Positions 1 to 10,374 of a DNA stretch of 64,000 bases are shown here, in pieces (position 1 is the first letter of the stretch; each line of letters opens with the position of its first letter). The translations under genes and the position numbers were made by a program. The notes under the pieces were generated by a model. It was not told the DNA's origin and searched no databases. It was given only the letters and a program-made list of their open reading frames with translations. The stretch spans positions 40,001 to 104,000 of the forward strand of contig JAWQEG010001409.1 in assembly GCA_033782935.1 (NCBI GenBank), written 5' to 3'. This DNA comes from Petrolisthes cinctipes (lineage: Eukaryota; Arthropoda; Malacostraca; Decapoda; Porcellanidae).

Positions 1-55
1 CCTATTCCCGCACCCCCCTCAAGCCTGCCCCCTACTCCCGCACCCCCTTAAGGTC
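1..55. repeat. Edge of C-rich/G-rich minisatellite hairpin
   Basis: C-rich units reading CCCGCACCCCC separated by AAGCCTG run off the left edge and end in TTAA. The same unit recurs at 20577-20998 and 36113-36216. This is one arm of the G-rich hairpin element whose complete copy is at 36113. Confidence 0.7.
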
Positions 56-135
56 ATCAGATTCTGTTTCCTGGCATAGTTTGGAGGAATCATAACACAC
101 CTTCCAATTCACCAACGAGAGAATTTCACCTTAAA
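56..135. repeat. Half copy of TTAA hairpin repeat (family H)
   Basis: The motif CTGGCATAGTTTGGAGGAAT followed by CCAATTCACCAACGAGAGAA and a decayed CCTTA end matches the right arm of the palindromic repeat seen complete at 28364-28526. The left arm is missing; the G-rich element at 1-55 abuts it. Confidence 0.6.
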
Positions 136-2271
136 GTTATCTGAATTACAGCCCCACTTCACTTCAGTTTACAACCTCTCAACTTTGCTCTTATCTCTCA
201 CAGGAATTTGGAATGTTTCTTCCTTCTCATCTCTGTCATCCCACAATCCCTTCTTCCAAGCCACTGGATAAACTGGTCCTCAGTCAATTTATCCATAACG
301 AGATTATTTCTTTCCTTGTCTATACCCCTGGCAACTTCCACACCTTGGCCTTCTTGCCACGGATATGTACTATGTCAACACGAAAGGATACTAAGATTAT
401 TGAAGATAGTGTGATAGGGCAGGAAAACTTTGGAGGCAGAGAAGGAACAGCAAGCACGAAGGAAATAGCAGGTTAACAGTAAAATTCACCGTGAGGGATA
501 ATCACCTTGTAACTATATAATAAAAAGGTTCTACTGGCACCCACTGTTTACGTGTAGAGGCTGAGGCAAATACGTGAAGCAAAGAGGGGAAGGCAGAAGT
601 GGGTATACGTATGAGCCCAGACAGAGTAATTACCAATAGAACCTGGTGATGTAAGGCAATACCAACTTATGACGGGAGGGGGGAATTGAGTGCTGAGTGA
701 AAGAACTAACCTTCACTTGAACAAAGAAGAATATCGAGTTTGATTAATTACGTTACCTTTCCATCCTGGTAGGAACACTCCAATACACATTAACCAATCC
801 TTAATCATTCAATCATTACTATTTTATCTAGGGTAACCTAACCAACTCGAGTTATCACATAATAAAATACAACCAATAATGATAATCCACAAATAGGAAA
901 TTGCTGTAATGTCCTGGTCTATAGTTGTGTCACCTCTCTGGTATGATGATGGACTTGGGAATAATGTTGTCGTGAGAGAAATGTGATTGCCTCTTCTGTT
1001 TGACTATGTATGAAACAATCATGTCTCATTCATGACATTATTCTCAAAAGTTCACAGTCATACCAGTGAGGAAACACCACAACTATACATAAATACATCG
1101 TAGTAAAAGTCTTCCCCAATCAGATAAGATAATGATAAGGGAGAGCATGTGCCAGACAAGCCCAAGTGATAAGAGTGATAGTTATGTAAAGAAACTGACA
1201 TTGGACTAGACTCAATGAGGTGACAACACTGGGACAGCAACTCGTCTGAAAGGTGTGTCTTATAATTGGCCTTCCAGTATTTGTTGTGGGAGTGTTAAGT
1301 AGAAAAGTGAAGATTGTTTTAAACCAGATATAAATTTTAGTTACAATGGAGAAAAAGACAAGCAAGAAGGATCAGATGCAAAGGAGGGATAGTGGTCAAA
1401 ATATAGTTTCTAAGATATTAATTGATACTTTATGGTTAAATTGTAGTAGTAGTTAACTCTGAGGGGTCAGCAATACAGTACTTCCTGTTAACAAGAGTGG
1501 CTACAAAGTATAGTACAGTACAAAGTTCATCATTAGTATTGTTTACCGTGAGTCAATTCCAAGGCAATTTCTAACAGAGTTTACTGTGGGATATTACCAG
1601 AATACCCCTATATGATGCTAAATATTACGGTTAACAAAGATGACCCCTGGAGATGAAGGATTAATGTGTGTGTTGTACAGGTGAAGTGAGGTGAGGTGAG
1701 GTGAGGAGAGGAGAGGTGAAGGTGATGGAACACGATGGCATTCTCATGTCACCACACACTGAAGGCAAGTGACAATAATGGTTATCCAAAACATATATAG
1801 TACAATGTTGTAGCCACCACCTCATTTACCACTCAGTCTCTCGCTTAAAAGGACCACACAATACTTTCCCATATAATTTTATACAGTGCATGTGATTCTT
1901 CATAAAACAGAGAAATACTTGTATATTTCAATTAATTATACACTTAAGTCCCTCAATAAAGAGCATCAAATGTTTTCCCAGGCAAGACAAGGGTGTGTTG
2001 TCCTGCCTTTCCTCCCAATGAGACATGCTTCAACCAAACCTATTCCATAAATAATTTTCTGTTACAATTTTATAGAGTAGTTCCATATAGCTCATAATAT
2101 GCTACACAACATAATGGAAGATGTCAGTTTGATACACTTAGTCTATTAAGAACCATGCCTATAGAACCTACCAACATGATAACGAATGAATGTAGAGAAA
2201 TGTACTGCCCTATTCTTTGACAGTACAGTAATATTATAGTCAATAAATAAACTGCTTCATTTTAATTCCCA
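136..2271. other. Intergenic or intronic DNA, no gene recognised
   Basis: I see no convincing exon on either strand. The stretch holds one palindromic MITE (920-1087), a short GAGGT/GGTGA tract near 1680-1725, and AT-rich DNA with a TGTTTTCCCAGGC motif near 1970 that also occurs in the E-type MITEs. It probably contains intron sequence of the RING gene whose last exon follows. Confidence 0.5.
920..1087. repeat. Palindromic MITE
   Basis: The ends TATAGTTGTG and CACAACTATA are inverted, and interior segments with GAATAATGTTGTC and GACATTATTCTC also pair. The interior resembles the elements at 41883-42122 and 43183-43346, so these three form one family. Confidence 0.6.
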
Positions 2272-2272
2272 G

Positions 2273-2508
2273 TGAGGGTGAGTAAAGCGGAGATGGCTTC
2301 ACTGGAGGCGGAGAAGCGACAGTTGGAGACAAGACTAAACGAGGCCCGTGAGGTGTTGCAGTGTAAGGTGTGTCTGGATCGTCCTGTGGCTGCTGTCTTC
2401 ATGCCGTGTGCTCACCTCAATGCCTGTATATCCTGTTCCGCCTCACTCACTACCTGTCCACTCTGTCGTTCTCCCATACACTACGCTGCACCTGTTATTA
2501 TTGACTGA
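2273..2508 (+). CDS. Terminal exon of an IAP-type RING-finger protein
   Basis: The exon opens after a TTTTAATTCCCAG acceptor and ends in TGA at 2506-2508. It encodes a short charged, probably coiled-coil segment (EMASLEAEKRQLETRLNEA) followed by a C-terminal RING. The spacing is C-x2-C-x11-C-x-H-x3-C-x2-C-x6-C-x2-C, ending CPLCRSPI. That layout and the VFMPCAHL core match the RING at the C terminus of inhibitor-of-apoptosis proteins and related E3 ligases, which recruit E2 enzymes for ubiquitin transfer. No BIR or other domain exons are visible upstream in the window, so the protein may be an IAP or another coiled-coil RING ligase. The exon needs one nucleotide from the previous exon to complete its first codon. 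Confidence 0.75.
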
Positions 2509-3317
2509 AGGCTGAGAGAATAAATGAGAAGAGGAAGAGAGAAGACAGTGCGAGGCCAGAAAGAATTATTATAGCAAAGAGAAGGATGTCAAGTGAAGGG
2601 ACAGCAAACACAAAAGAAAAAACAAGGAAAGGAAGGAGAGCTGGAGAGGAAAAGGTGACACTTGAGAGAAAGAAAGAATAATCTGACGACTGAGCCCAGG
2701 TTTTCCTGAGGCTGGAAACTCAGAAAAAGACAAGGCAACAAAGGATACATGCACAAACTAAAGTAAAAAGGGAGTAGTAAAGTTGACTTACATTTAGTCT
2801 AGACTGCATCCTAACTATTCTTGATACACACAGACCTGTATCAAGTCTACAAATAGTATATGTACATTTATATATTGTATATAATGTATAGTACTAACAA
2901 AACAAGATTGAGTTAAAGTTTTACGACTAATTTTATAATGTATATTATATTTTTAACATGAATTTACTGGTAAATAACAAGTTTTCTCACAGTTACAAAT
3001 GGGATGAAGACAAATTGTGGTCTTGTACATTTATTTTCATAATAAAATAATTGTTAATGAAGTAATCATGTATTTGTAATAAAAAATTCTAAATCCAAAA
3101 ATAGTTGCATGATTTAAAACAAGGGCCTCACCAGGATACACATACAAATGATGACAATAAAAGGAATGGATTATTTAACATTGACATTGAATATTTTACT
3201 TAACCAGGACCAATGATGAATAAATAACATAATTTTACCTAATATGAAAACCTGTTTACCATGACACTGGACATGAACCATCAGAAGACTAATACAGGTT
3301 AATTTAAGAAGGCTATA

Positions 3318-3474
3318 TACTTTTGGTACACTGGAGACGACAGATTCTTCCAAGCTATGACAAGAAATGGGTGACCTCAATATTATTTATGGGGGGATCT
3401 GTTACAAGACATGGCTAGTGGTAATCAGTAGCCCTCCAATCTCAATACAAGAGACCCTCCTCCCATTAACGTGG
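3318..3474. repeat. Decayed H-family hairpin repeat
   Basis: Both arms are recognisable: a left arm with GATTCTTCCAAGCTATGAC and a right arm with AATCAGTAGCCCTCCAAT and ACAAGAGA. It is more diverged than the copies at 18572 and 28364. Confidence 0.5.
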
Positions 3475-3835
3475 ACATATGACCGATTACCATAATATCG
3501 TACACAGACTAAAACCATACACTATGCGGATCACTGATGATACAGGGATTTCTTTTTCTACATTTTTGCACACCAAAGATGGAGGGTTTGGGTGCCAGTG
3601 AGGGCCACGGGTCTGCATCATCTCCAGAGACACCTGTAGACTGAGGTGAGGTGAGGTGGGGTGTTAATATTTTATGGGAGCGCTCTGTGTGAGTAGCAGG
3701 CCAAACCTTCTCTTGATACGGATACGCTGCGATGAGTGTTTGTCTTCGGGGCTGAACCGTGCTGTAAGAGAGTGGATCAGGGTGTATAACTGTGCTATAT
3801 GGGGTAAATTTGTTATTTATAGAGATGCACTATTC

Positions 3836-3990
3836 TACAGTAGACCCTTCATACAACACTAATGCATACTTGTAGCCAACACTATATCTTACACTGAGTA
3901 CCTTAATGAAGAAAACAAAATGTTTTCCCAGGCTTTCATGATTCATTACCATACAGATTAAAACAATGATCTACTGGGTCTGTGCTAAAT
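3836..3990. repeat. E-type MITE remnant
   Basis: It starts ACAGTAGACCCTTCATA, contains TGTTTTCCCAGGC, and continues through TACTGGGTCTGTG. This is the layout of the better copy at 42642-42841. Confidence 0.5.
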
Positions 3991-4599
3991 GACATGTTAA
4001 AGACATTAGAGTAACATCAAAGGAATTGCCTGAATCCTCTTTTACTCCCATATCTTGGTTACTGGTTACATTTCTTTCCATTTTCTACAAGTGGGGTATC
4101 AGGCCAATCCCAGGTACTGCACCAACACATGCATTCATGGAAATATCACCTACACCAGCTATATAAAAAAAATAACAATTACAACTATACCCAGAGTCTG
4201 TATAGGGGAAAGAAAGGAGGTTGTGCTAGGCCAAACAGACCTTGTACTACTGAGGAGAAGGAGACAGAGAAAAAGGGACAGCAAGAACAAAGGAAAAAAA
4301 TGAAAGAAGAAAGTAAACCTCAGGGAGAAATGTGCATGTTTAACTGTACAGTACACATATGAAGCATTACACAGTACAGTACAGTATTGGGTATTTGGTT
4401 TCCCCTCAAAAATAGGTCTTCCTCCCATCACATCCAGAGTGAGATGTTAAGTCAAGGAAAAGGCACGGTACTGTACCTCCTCCCAGCCTTCAAATTGGTC
4501 GTGGGAGAAAAGGTTCTGGTTTAATTAATTCACACCACCAAACCTGAGCAACTTCTTACCTGGGTGAGCCGAGGAGGTTGGTTTGCCATCTGGAGATAC

Positions 4600-4790
4600 T
4601 TTCTGAAAACAAAAGATATGTACAAAAGTTAGAATTATAGATGACTTAAGACCACCAATGATTTCAGAAAACAAAAAATATGTACAAAAGTTAGAATTAT
4701 AGATGACATAAGACCACCAATGATTTCAGAAAACAAAACAATAAAAAAAAAAGGTAGAATTATAGATGACAAAAGACCACCAGTGACGTA
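4600..4790. repeat. Three-copy tandem repeat, about 61-bp unit
   Basis: The unit contains TTAGAATTATAGATGACTTA followed by AGACCACCAATGAT and is present three times in a row with small changes; the third copy carries an A-rich expansion. Confidence 0.7.
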
Positions 4791-4935
4791 CGTTATCATT
4801 TATACGCCTAAGGTATGTACAGTGTTATATATCTGGTTTTATATCTAGTTTTGGTCAAGAGCTGCAATATCTGTGAAGCTCAGTTGAGACGACGACATAT
4901 AAATCAATGTTTGGTTACGGTGTGCCACTAATAAG

Positions 4936-5300
4936 GGTAAATATTGAAAAGAGTTACCGTTATTGCGTACGGTTTTTCTACCTTCATTACCCACTTAATT
5001 AGACCATTCTAAGACTATTTTATTCTATGGCATTTCCTCCGCAAATGCCCCATTTCCAAGATATTTCCATATTCAAATGGGGAATTTTGAAATTAGCCTG
5101 ACTTTACCTGACCTTACCTAACCTAACCTAGACCGCGTCAGACTACCGGGACCTAACCTGGGCAAACTACCGTGATTTAACCTGGGCAGACTACCGGGAA
5201 ATAACCGTGGTAAAGTACGGGAAATGACCGTGGCAAACCACTGGGACCTAGCCGGATCTGGCAACACTGCTACAAAACAGTAATTCTTTCAATAAATACC
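4936..5300. repeat. Family A MITE, 365 bp
   Basis: The terminal inverted repeats are GGTAAATATTGAAAAGAGTT and the complement of ATTCTTTCAATAAATACC. The interior carries CCTAACCTAACC and GCAACACTGCTACAAAAC. The flanks CTAATAAG and ATAATAAG agree at seven of eight positions, consistent with an 8-bp target duplication. Confidence 0.75.
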
Positions 5301-5329
5301 ATAATAAGACATCGTCACTGGGTTAGTAC

Positions 5330-5440
5330 AGTGTTTTTAAATCTGGAGCAAATTATTTATCCAAACTATTCCAAACAAGACACCATTATTTTTGTTCGTC
5401 TGATGCTGTTTCCTGGCACACTTTGGGGGAATCAAGGCAA
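5330..5440. repeat. Partial variant of H-family hairpin
   Basis: GTACAGTGTTTTTAAATCTG, CCAAACTATTCCAA and CACACTTTGGGGGAATCAAG match the variant hairpins at 33500-33660 and 34381-34543. The right end is lost. Confidence 0.45.
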
Positions 5441-5497
5441 CACTGCTACAAAACAGCAATATATTAGATAAATACCTAAAACCATAATAAAAACAGA

Positions 5498-5524
5498 CAA
5501 AAAAAAAAAAAAAAAAAAAAAAAA
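5498..5524. repeat. Poly(A) tract
   Basis: A run of about 26 adenines directly precedes the next family A MITE. No retroposed gene is recognisable upstream of it. Confidence 0.8.
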
Positions 5525-5525
5525 T

Positions 5526-6193
5526 GGTATTTATTGAAAGAATTACTGTTTTGTAGCAGTGTTGCCAGGTCTGGCTAGGTCCCAGTATTTTGCCCCGGTC
5601 ATTTCCTGTACTTTACAACTGTTATTTCCCGGTAGTTTGCTAAGGTTAGGTCCCGGTAGTCTGCTGTGGTCTAGGTTAGGTTATGTCAGGTCAGGTAAAG
5701 CCAGGCTAATTACAAAATGTCCTATTTTGGAAATGGGGCATTTGCGGAGGAAATGCCATAGAAGAAAATAGGGTAAATATTGAAAGAATTACCGTTATTG
5801 CGTACGGTTTTTCTACCTTCATTACCCACTTATTGAGACCATTCTAAGACTATTTTATTCTATGGCATTTCCTCCGCAAATGCCCCATTTCCAAGATAGG
5901 GCATATTCAAATGGGGCATTTTGAAATTAGCATGACCTTACCTGACCTTACCTAACCTAACCTAGACCGCATTAGACTACCGGGACCTAACCTGGGCAGA
6001 CTACCGGGAAATAACCGTTGTAAAGTACAGTAAATGACTGGGGCAAAATACTTGAACCTAGCCGGATCTGGCAACACTGCTACAAAACGGTAATTCTTTC
6101 AATAAATACCGTCAGTCTTAGAATGGTCTAAATAAGTGGATAATGAAGGTAATAAAACCGTACGCAATAACGGCAATTCTTTCAATATTTACC
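5526..6193. repeat. Nested pair of family A MITEs
   Basis: An outer copy starts with GGTATTTATTGAAAGAATTA at 5526, is interrupted after GAAGAAAATAG at about 5771, and resumes at 6111 with AGTCTTAGAATGG to end in CAATATTTACC at 6193. The inner copy (5772-6110) lies in the opposite orientation and has both ends intact. Confidence 0.75.
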
Positions 6194-6475
6194 AAAAAAA
6201 AACAAGCTAATATTGGTATTATCTGCGCTGGTGAACTACTAGTTAGGTAGGGCTCGGTTTCCTTTATCAATACTCAGTGGAATTATCTTGTGGAAATGTA
6301 TTCTTTGCTAGATATTTCAATTTTAAGATAAGACATTTCTGTAGCGGAAGGACGAACTGAGGTCGGGCGGACAGTGTTACCATATCTACTTGGCGAAATG
6401 CAGTTGTGTATATTACGCCTGACCCACCCAATCGGGATACTTTTAGCTACTATCCACAGAATATAATTTATTTCT

Positions 6476-6640
6476 AAAGGTCTCGAAGGACACTAGGTTA
6501 GGTCCCAAAGGACACTAGGTCCCAAAGTACATTAGGTTAGGTCGCGAAGGACATTAGGTTAGGTCCCGAAGGACATCAGGTTAGGTCGCGAAGGACATTA
6601 GGTTTGGTCCCGAAGGACATTAGGTTAGGTCTCGAAAGTA
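6476..6640. repeat. 22-bp minisatellite
   Basis: About seven units of the form GGTTAGGTCCCGAAGGACATTA follow one another, with CCC/CGC alternation. Each unit contains one TTAGG. Confidence 0.8.
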
Positions 6641-6650
6641 GCCACAGTCT

Positions 6651-6680
6651 AGGTTAGGTTAGGTTAGGTTAGGTTAGGTT
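6651..6680 (+). repeat. Interstitial (TTAGG)6 telomere-type array
   Basis: Six perfect copies of AGGTT, equivalent to TTAGG, lie between the 22-bp minisatellite and the CAAGTT tail of a retrotransposon fragment. TTAGG is the telomere repeat of most arthropods. Confidence 0.8.
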
Positions 6681-7045
6681 CAAGTTCAAGTTCAAGTTCA
6701 AGTTTTAGGGTCCCGCAGAGGGCCGCTCATGGGCGGCATAATATGCGGGGGTTGTGCGGGGGATTTAGGGATCCAGGGCAGGATTAGGAAGAGGGTTAGG
6801 ATAAGGGTGGATTGGGTCAGGGACTGTGGGTTGAGGATTAGGATTGGGGAGGTAATGATTGGTGATCCTATTTCTAAACGTGTCAAGAGTGGGGCTATTA
6901 ACTACGTGAGATGGGAGATGATTCCACTCTTGGATGCTGCGGGGAAAGAATGAGTGCCTAAATATATCAGTGCTCGTCTGGTATGTATGGTATTTTAAGT
7001 TGTGGTTATTTAAGGTCAGGTTATTTCGTCTGGTGATCAAAAAAT
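6681..7045 (-). mobile_element. 3' fragment of CR1/L2-like non-LTR retrotransposon
   Basis: On the minus strand, 7040 to about 6765 encodes a segment containing FRHSFFPRSIQEWNHLPSHV and VNSPTLDTFRNRI. This is the characteristic C-terminal end of reverse transcriptase proteins from CR1/L2/jockey-type elements. The 3' end is a tandem AACTTG tail (CAAGTT on the plus strand). A shorter copy of the same 3' end is at 25984-26180. Confidence 0.75.
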
Positions 7046-7383
7046 TATTTATCCCAATTTTAAATGATTAAATTTCCCGCTCAACTGGGCTACTTATTGT
7101 ACATTCTTCATACGATTTCCCAAGTGTGGACAAAATTAGCCTAAAACTTGGAAGTATCCCTGTATATCTGGCAACACTGCACGTAGAGGCAGGAAATCGG
7201 GAACCCGCTAGGAAAACATACTCCGTTTCAAAGTAAATACATGCATAATATTCATTCCTTTTACGTATTTCCACAAAAGAAAACAGTCTACAAAATAAAA
7301 AGGGAAAAGAAACGGGCGATTTTGGTTCTCAGAAAGTGTAAAAATCGAGGACACAGATAATCGCAATATTTACCAAAAAACAT

Positions 7384-7798
7384 GGTATTTATTGAAAGAA
7401 TTACCGTTTTGTAGCAGTGTTGCCAGATCCGGCTAGTTCCCAGTACTTTGCCCCGGTCATTTTCTGTACTTTAACACGGTTATTTCCCGGTAGTTTGCCC
7501 AGGTTAGGTCCCGGTAGTCTGATGCGGTCTAGGTTAGGTTAGGTAAGGTCAGGCTAATTTCAAAATGCCCCATTTGAATATGCCCTATCTTAGAAATGGG
7601 GCATTTGCGGAGGAAATGCCATTGAGGAAAATAGTCTTAGAATGGTCTAAATAAGTGGGTAATGAAGGTAGAAAAAACGTACGCAATAACGGTAATTCAT
7701 TCAATATTTACCGAAAATAGTCTTAGAATGGTCTAAATAAGTGGGTAGTGAAGGTAGAAAAACCGTACCCAATAACGGTAATTCATTCAATATTTACC
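7384..7798. repeat. Family A MITE with duplicated end
   Basis: It starts GGTATTTATTGAAAGAATTA and first ends at 7712 in CAATATTTACC. A second copy of the last 86 bases follows directly. The flanks both read AAAAACAT, separated from the right end by one extra G, again pointing to an 8-bp duplication. Confidence 0.75.
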
Positions 7799-8082
7799 GA
7801 AAAACATAATGAAAGTAGACAAAATGTGACAAAATAAGTCCTAATAAGAGAAAAGGTAACACACGTGACCGAATAACACCGATTAACGTTAAAACTCACA
7901 AGAATAATAATATTAATTTAACACATTAATAATATCACAAGTAAATCCATTATTGTCATTAATAACTTACTTCGAGTGTATAAACCCTAGTCCCCTCCTG
8001 GTCAAGATAATATTTCAGGTACATTTTGATCTTGTTAACCACGTTGGTCTTGTTTTGTTTTGAGGAGGAAGATCAGGGCCCG

Positions 8083-8321
8083 CAGTGTTGCCAGGTCTGC
8101 TTGACGAAATTTCCCCAACTTCAACATCAGCAGAATTTCCCTTTTTACCTGAGAAATTCCCTGTTTACTCTTGAAGATCGTCGCACATTTACCACCATTT
8201 TCTTTATAGTTCGTCTGGTAGAAATTTCCCCATTTACTCTTAAACAATCTTAATATAATATCCCCATTAGTACCTCTAATTTCCCATGTCTATGGAAAAT
8301 TCTCCATACTTGGCAACACTG
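8083..8321. repeat. MITE with CAGTGTTGCCA ends
   Basis: CAGTGTTGCCAGGTCTG and the complement of TACTTGGCAACACTG form imperfect inverted ends around a 239-bp AT-rich interior with repeated AATTTCCCC blocks. I could not confirm a target duplication. Confidence 0.5.
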
Positions 8322-9846
8322 AATAAGATGACGACGACGTTGTTTGTCTGGGATTTTGTCTTTATAACGGCTACTTCAACGAATTATCTTTTTATTTATT
8401 TTGCTCTTAGTGTTTGTGTTTCAATCTGTAATTCGTTGCCTATAAAGTATTCCAGATCTTCTCTGTTCATATATTCTTTGATATTATCTGTTCATTATTT
8501 TTTATTATATCTGTGGAAAGTGACAGGCCTATTCACTGGCACTTCCTTTTTATCTTTATCGTGTAATTTCACTTCAAAGAAATCTAAATTTTCTGGCATC
8601 TTGTGTTCCATTTTCCTGTGTCTTCTGTTCATCTTCTAACCTTCTGTCTTATCTTCCAGGCCTCTCCCCTACAATTCTTCAACTGTCTCTCCATTCCTTC
8701 TATTTCTTTCAACTCTTTTTGGGTTTCTATTCAAGATCAGTTTTCTAAACTTCATTGTTCATAGTTTGTTTCCTTTAATGACACTGGCTCATCATCCTAT
8801 AATAATAAATCAATAACTAGCACAAAGACCAGGATTATTCTTATTATTACATACAGTCACCAGAAATTAAATACCTTTATTCAGAACAAAACATAAAGTG
8901 GAGGGCAAGAAATCACATTAAAATATAATTATATTTTTCTCCAAACTAAAACAAACAAGCTGGCAAATTAAGGGCAATATAATCCTTGAAATATATAAAA
9001 AATTTATAAAATTGCAGTTCTGCACTCCAAAATCCTTGAGAAATTCACCAGAATTACCAGTCAGTCACAACTGAATGAATTGAGTCCATAAAAACAACCT
9101 TATAAATTCTTCATAACATTAACTGTAGGCCTGCTATATCATCATAAATAAAAGCAACACCCCTTGTACAGTCGCGGCACATAGTCTTTGATCAGTGTGT
9201 GTGGGGGAAGTCTGGTCAAGGATTATGTGCCATGACTGTACAGTATTACATTTTATAACCTAGTGGAAATCTTTACATAGGTACATCTCTGCAACAAATT
9301 GGAATGTACACAAAATGTGTATCATAGCTCATAATATTAAGACGATATTAATTCTCACAGAAATAATTTAAAATTGTGGTGCCATTATACTGGACAGCTA
9401 TATCAGAATGATCATTATCATCATCAGCTATTTCAGAATATCATGCAAAAATCTACCAAAACATATTCAGTACTGTATCTGCAATTAATATCCATTGCAA
9501 TTCAATTTCATGATCCTGTTGCAAATTTTTCAACATTATGCATGCAATAAATGAGCTCAGATATATACATTAATTATACAATTGAAACATACCAATACAG
9601 TATAAAGTAAATATTTTTCATGCACTCAGTACAATTTGTAGTTTTGTTCAACAATTATTGAAATATGAGTTGAATTAATAACTTTCATTTGTATATAGAG
9701 CTAAAGTGTAAATAATTGACACACAATCTCATGCAAGAATTGCAGGAACAAAATTATGTATTCTGTTCAGGTACAATTTTAAGATAATTCGGCTACTAGA
9801 TACATGTACTGTATAAGAAGCCTTCAGTGAGCTATATCCCTTGTGG
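8322..9846. other. No gene seen; 3' flank of ESCO
   Basis: AT-rich DNA with one small MITE (9169-9238). The part nearest 9846 is presumably the 3' untranslated region of the minus-strand ESCO gene. The open frame at 8286-8639 is low in complexity and has no recognisable domain. Confidence 0.45.
9169..9238. repeat. 70-bp TA-flanked MITE
   Basis: CAGTCGCGGCACATA and the complement of TATGTGCCATGACTG are inverted ends with TA on both sides, the signature of a Tc1/mariner-type non-autonomous element. Confidence 0.75.
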
Positions 9847-10374
9847 CTACACAATACGTCGATATACAAGAAAGTCGGGTCTTTTTGTATATTTTTCAGC
9901 AAAGATCATTCCATTCTCAGTTGGATCTGAAAATGCAATCTGGTCCAAACTGAGAATGAAGTTTGGTACCATGTTCTCTCTCATACAGTCAACCAGAGTG
10001 GAGGCATGACCTTTCCCTCGTTCTGACTCCTGTACCCAGATGCGACCTACACCGGCCCACACTGTGGTAGGTTCTTCTGAACAGCACACAAGACTCCCGC
10101 TGCCTTTTTTATTTTGTGGGATGACTCTGTTTGCTTTGCTAATGTTCTCTGCAATGAGACACCCAACAATTTTCTGGTTGAGTATCCTTAGAAATACTTT
10201 GGTGTTTTCTTTGACTAAGATCTGGCTCTCTTGTACAAAGCCAAGGTCAGTGTCAATCATCTCTCGAAGTTCCTCCACCTTGCGCCACCAAGTCTCAGGG
10301 TCTTCTCCTGACACCATCACAACTCTGGCTCCTTGGTAGTCTATATCTCGAACACGCCTCTCCTTCTTCCAACC
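9847..10374 (-). CDS. ESCO: ESCO last exon: acetyltransferase domain
   Basis: This exon opens with GWKKERR, joining in phase 0 to KFM of the zinc-finger exon, exactly as in animal ESCO proteins. It carries the core IVGCLIAE, the acetyl-CoA-binding stretch VGRIWVQESERGKGHAST, the conserved QIAFSDPTENGMIFAEKY, and the terminal FLVYRRIV. The stop is TAG at 9847-9849. Confidence 0.93.
   Translation of the reverse strand, partial: GWKKERRVRDIDYQGARVVMVSGEDPETWWRKVEELREMIDTDLGFVQESQILVKENTKVFLRILNQKIVGCLIAENISKANRVIPQNKKGSGSLVCCSEEPTTVWAGVGRIWVQESERGKGHASTLVDCMRENMVPNFILSLDQIAFSDPTENGMIFAEKYTKRPDFLVYRRIV

Larger units (their letters stand above)
2509..4935. other. 3' flank of RING gene and repeats
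   Basis: No further coding exon is recognised. It contains AATAAA-like signals near 3040-3080, a decayed H-family hairpin (about 3318-3474), an E-type MITE remnant (about 3836-3990), and a threefold tandem repeat at about 4600-4790. Confidence 0.45.

Noticed and set aside
3040..3110. tRNA or other structured RNA genes in this and other gaps
   Set aside because: I looked for cloverleaf-type pairing with A- and B-box sequences across the window and saw none I could support.
8286..8639. 117-codon hydrophobic plus-strand frame
   Set aside because: T-rich low-complexity DNA gives Phe/Leu/Ser by chance; starts inside the end of a MITE.
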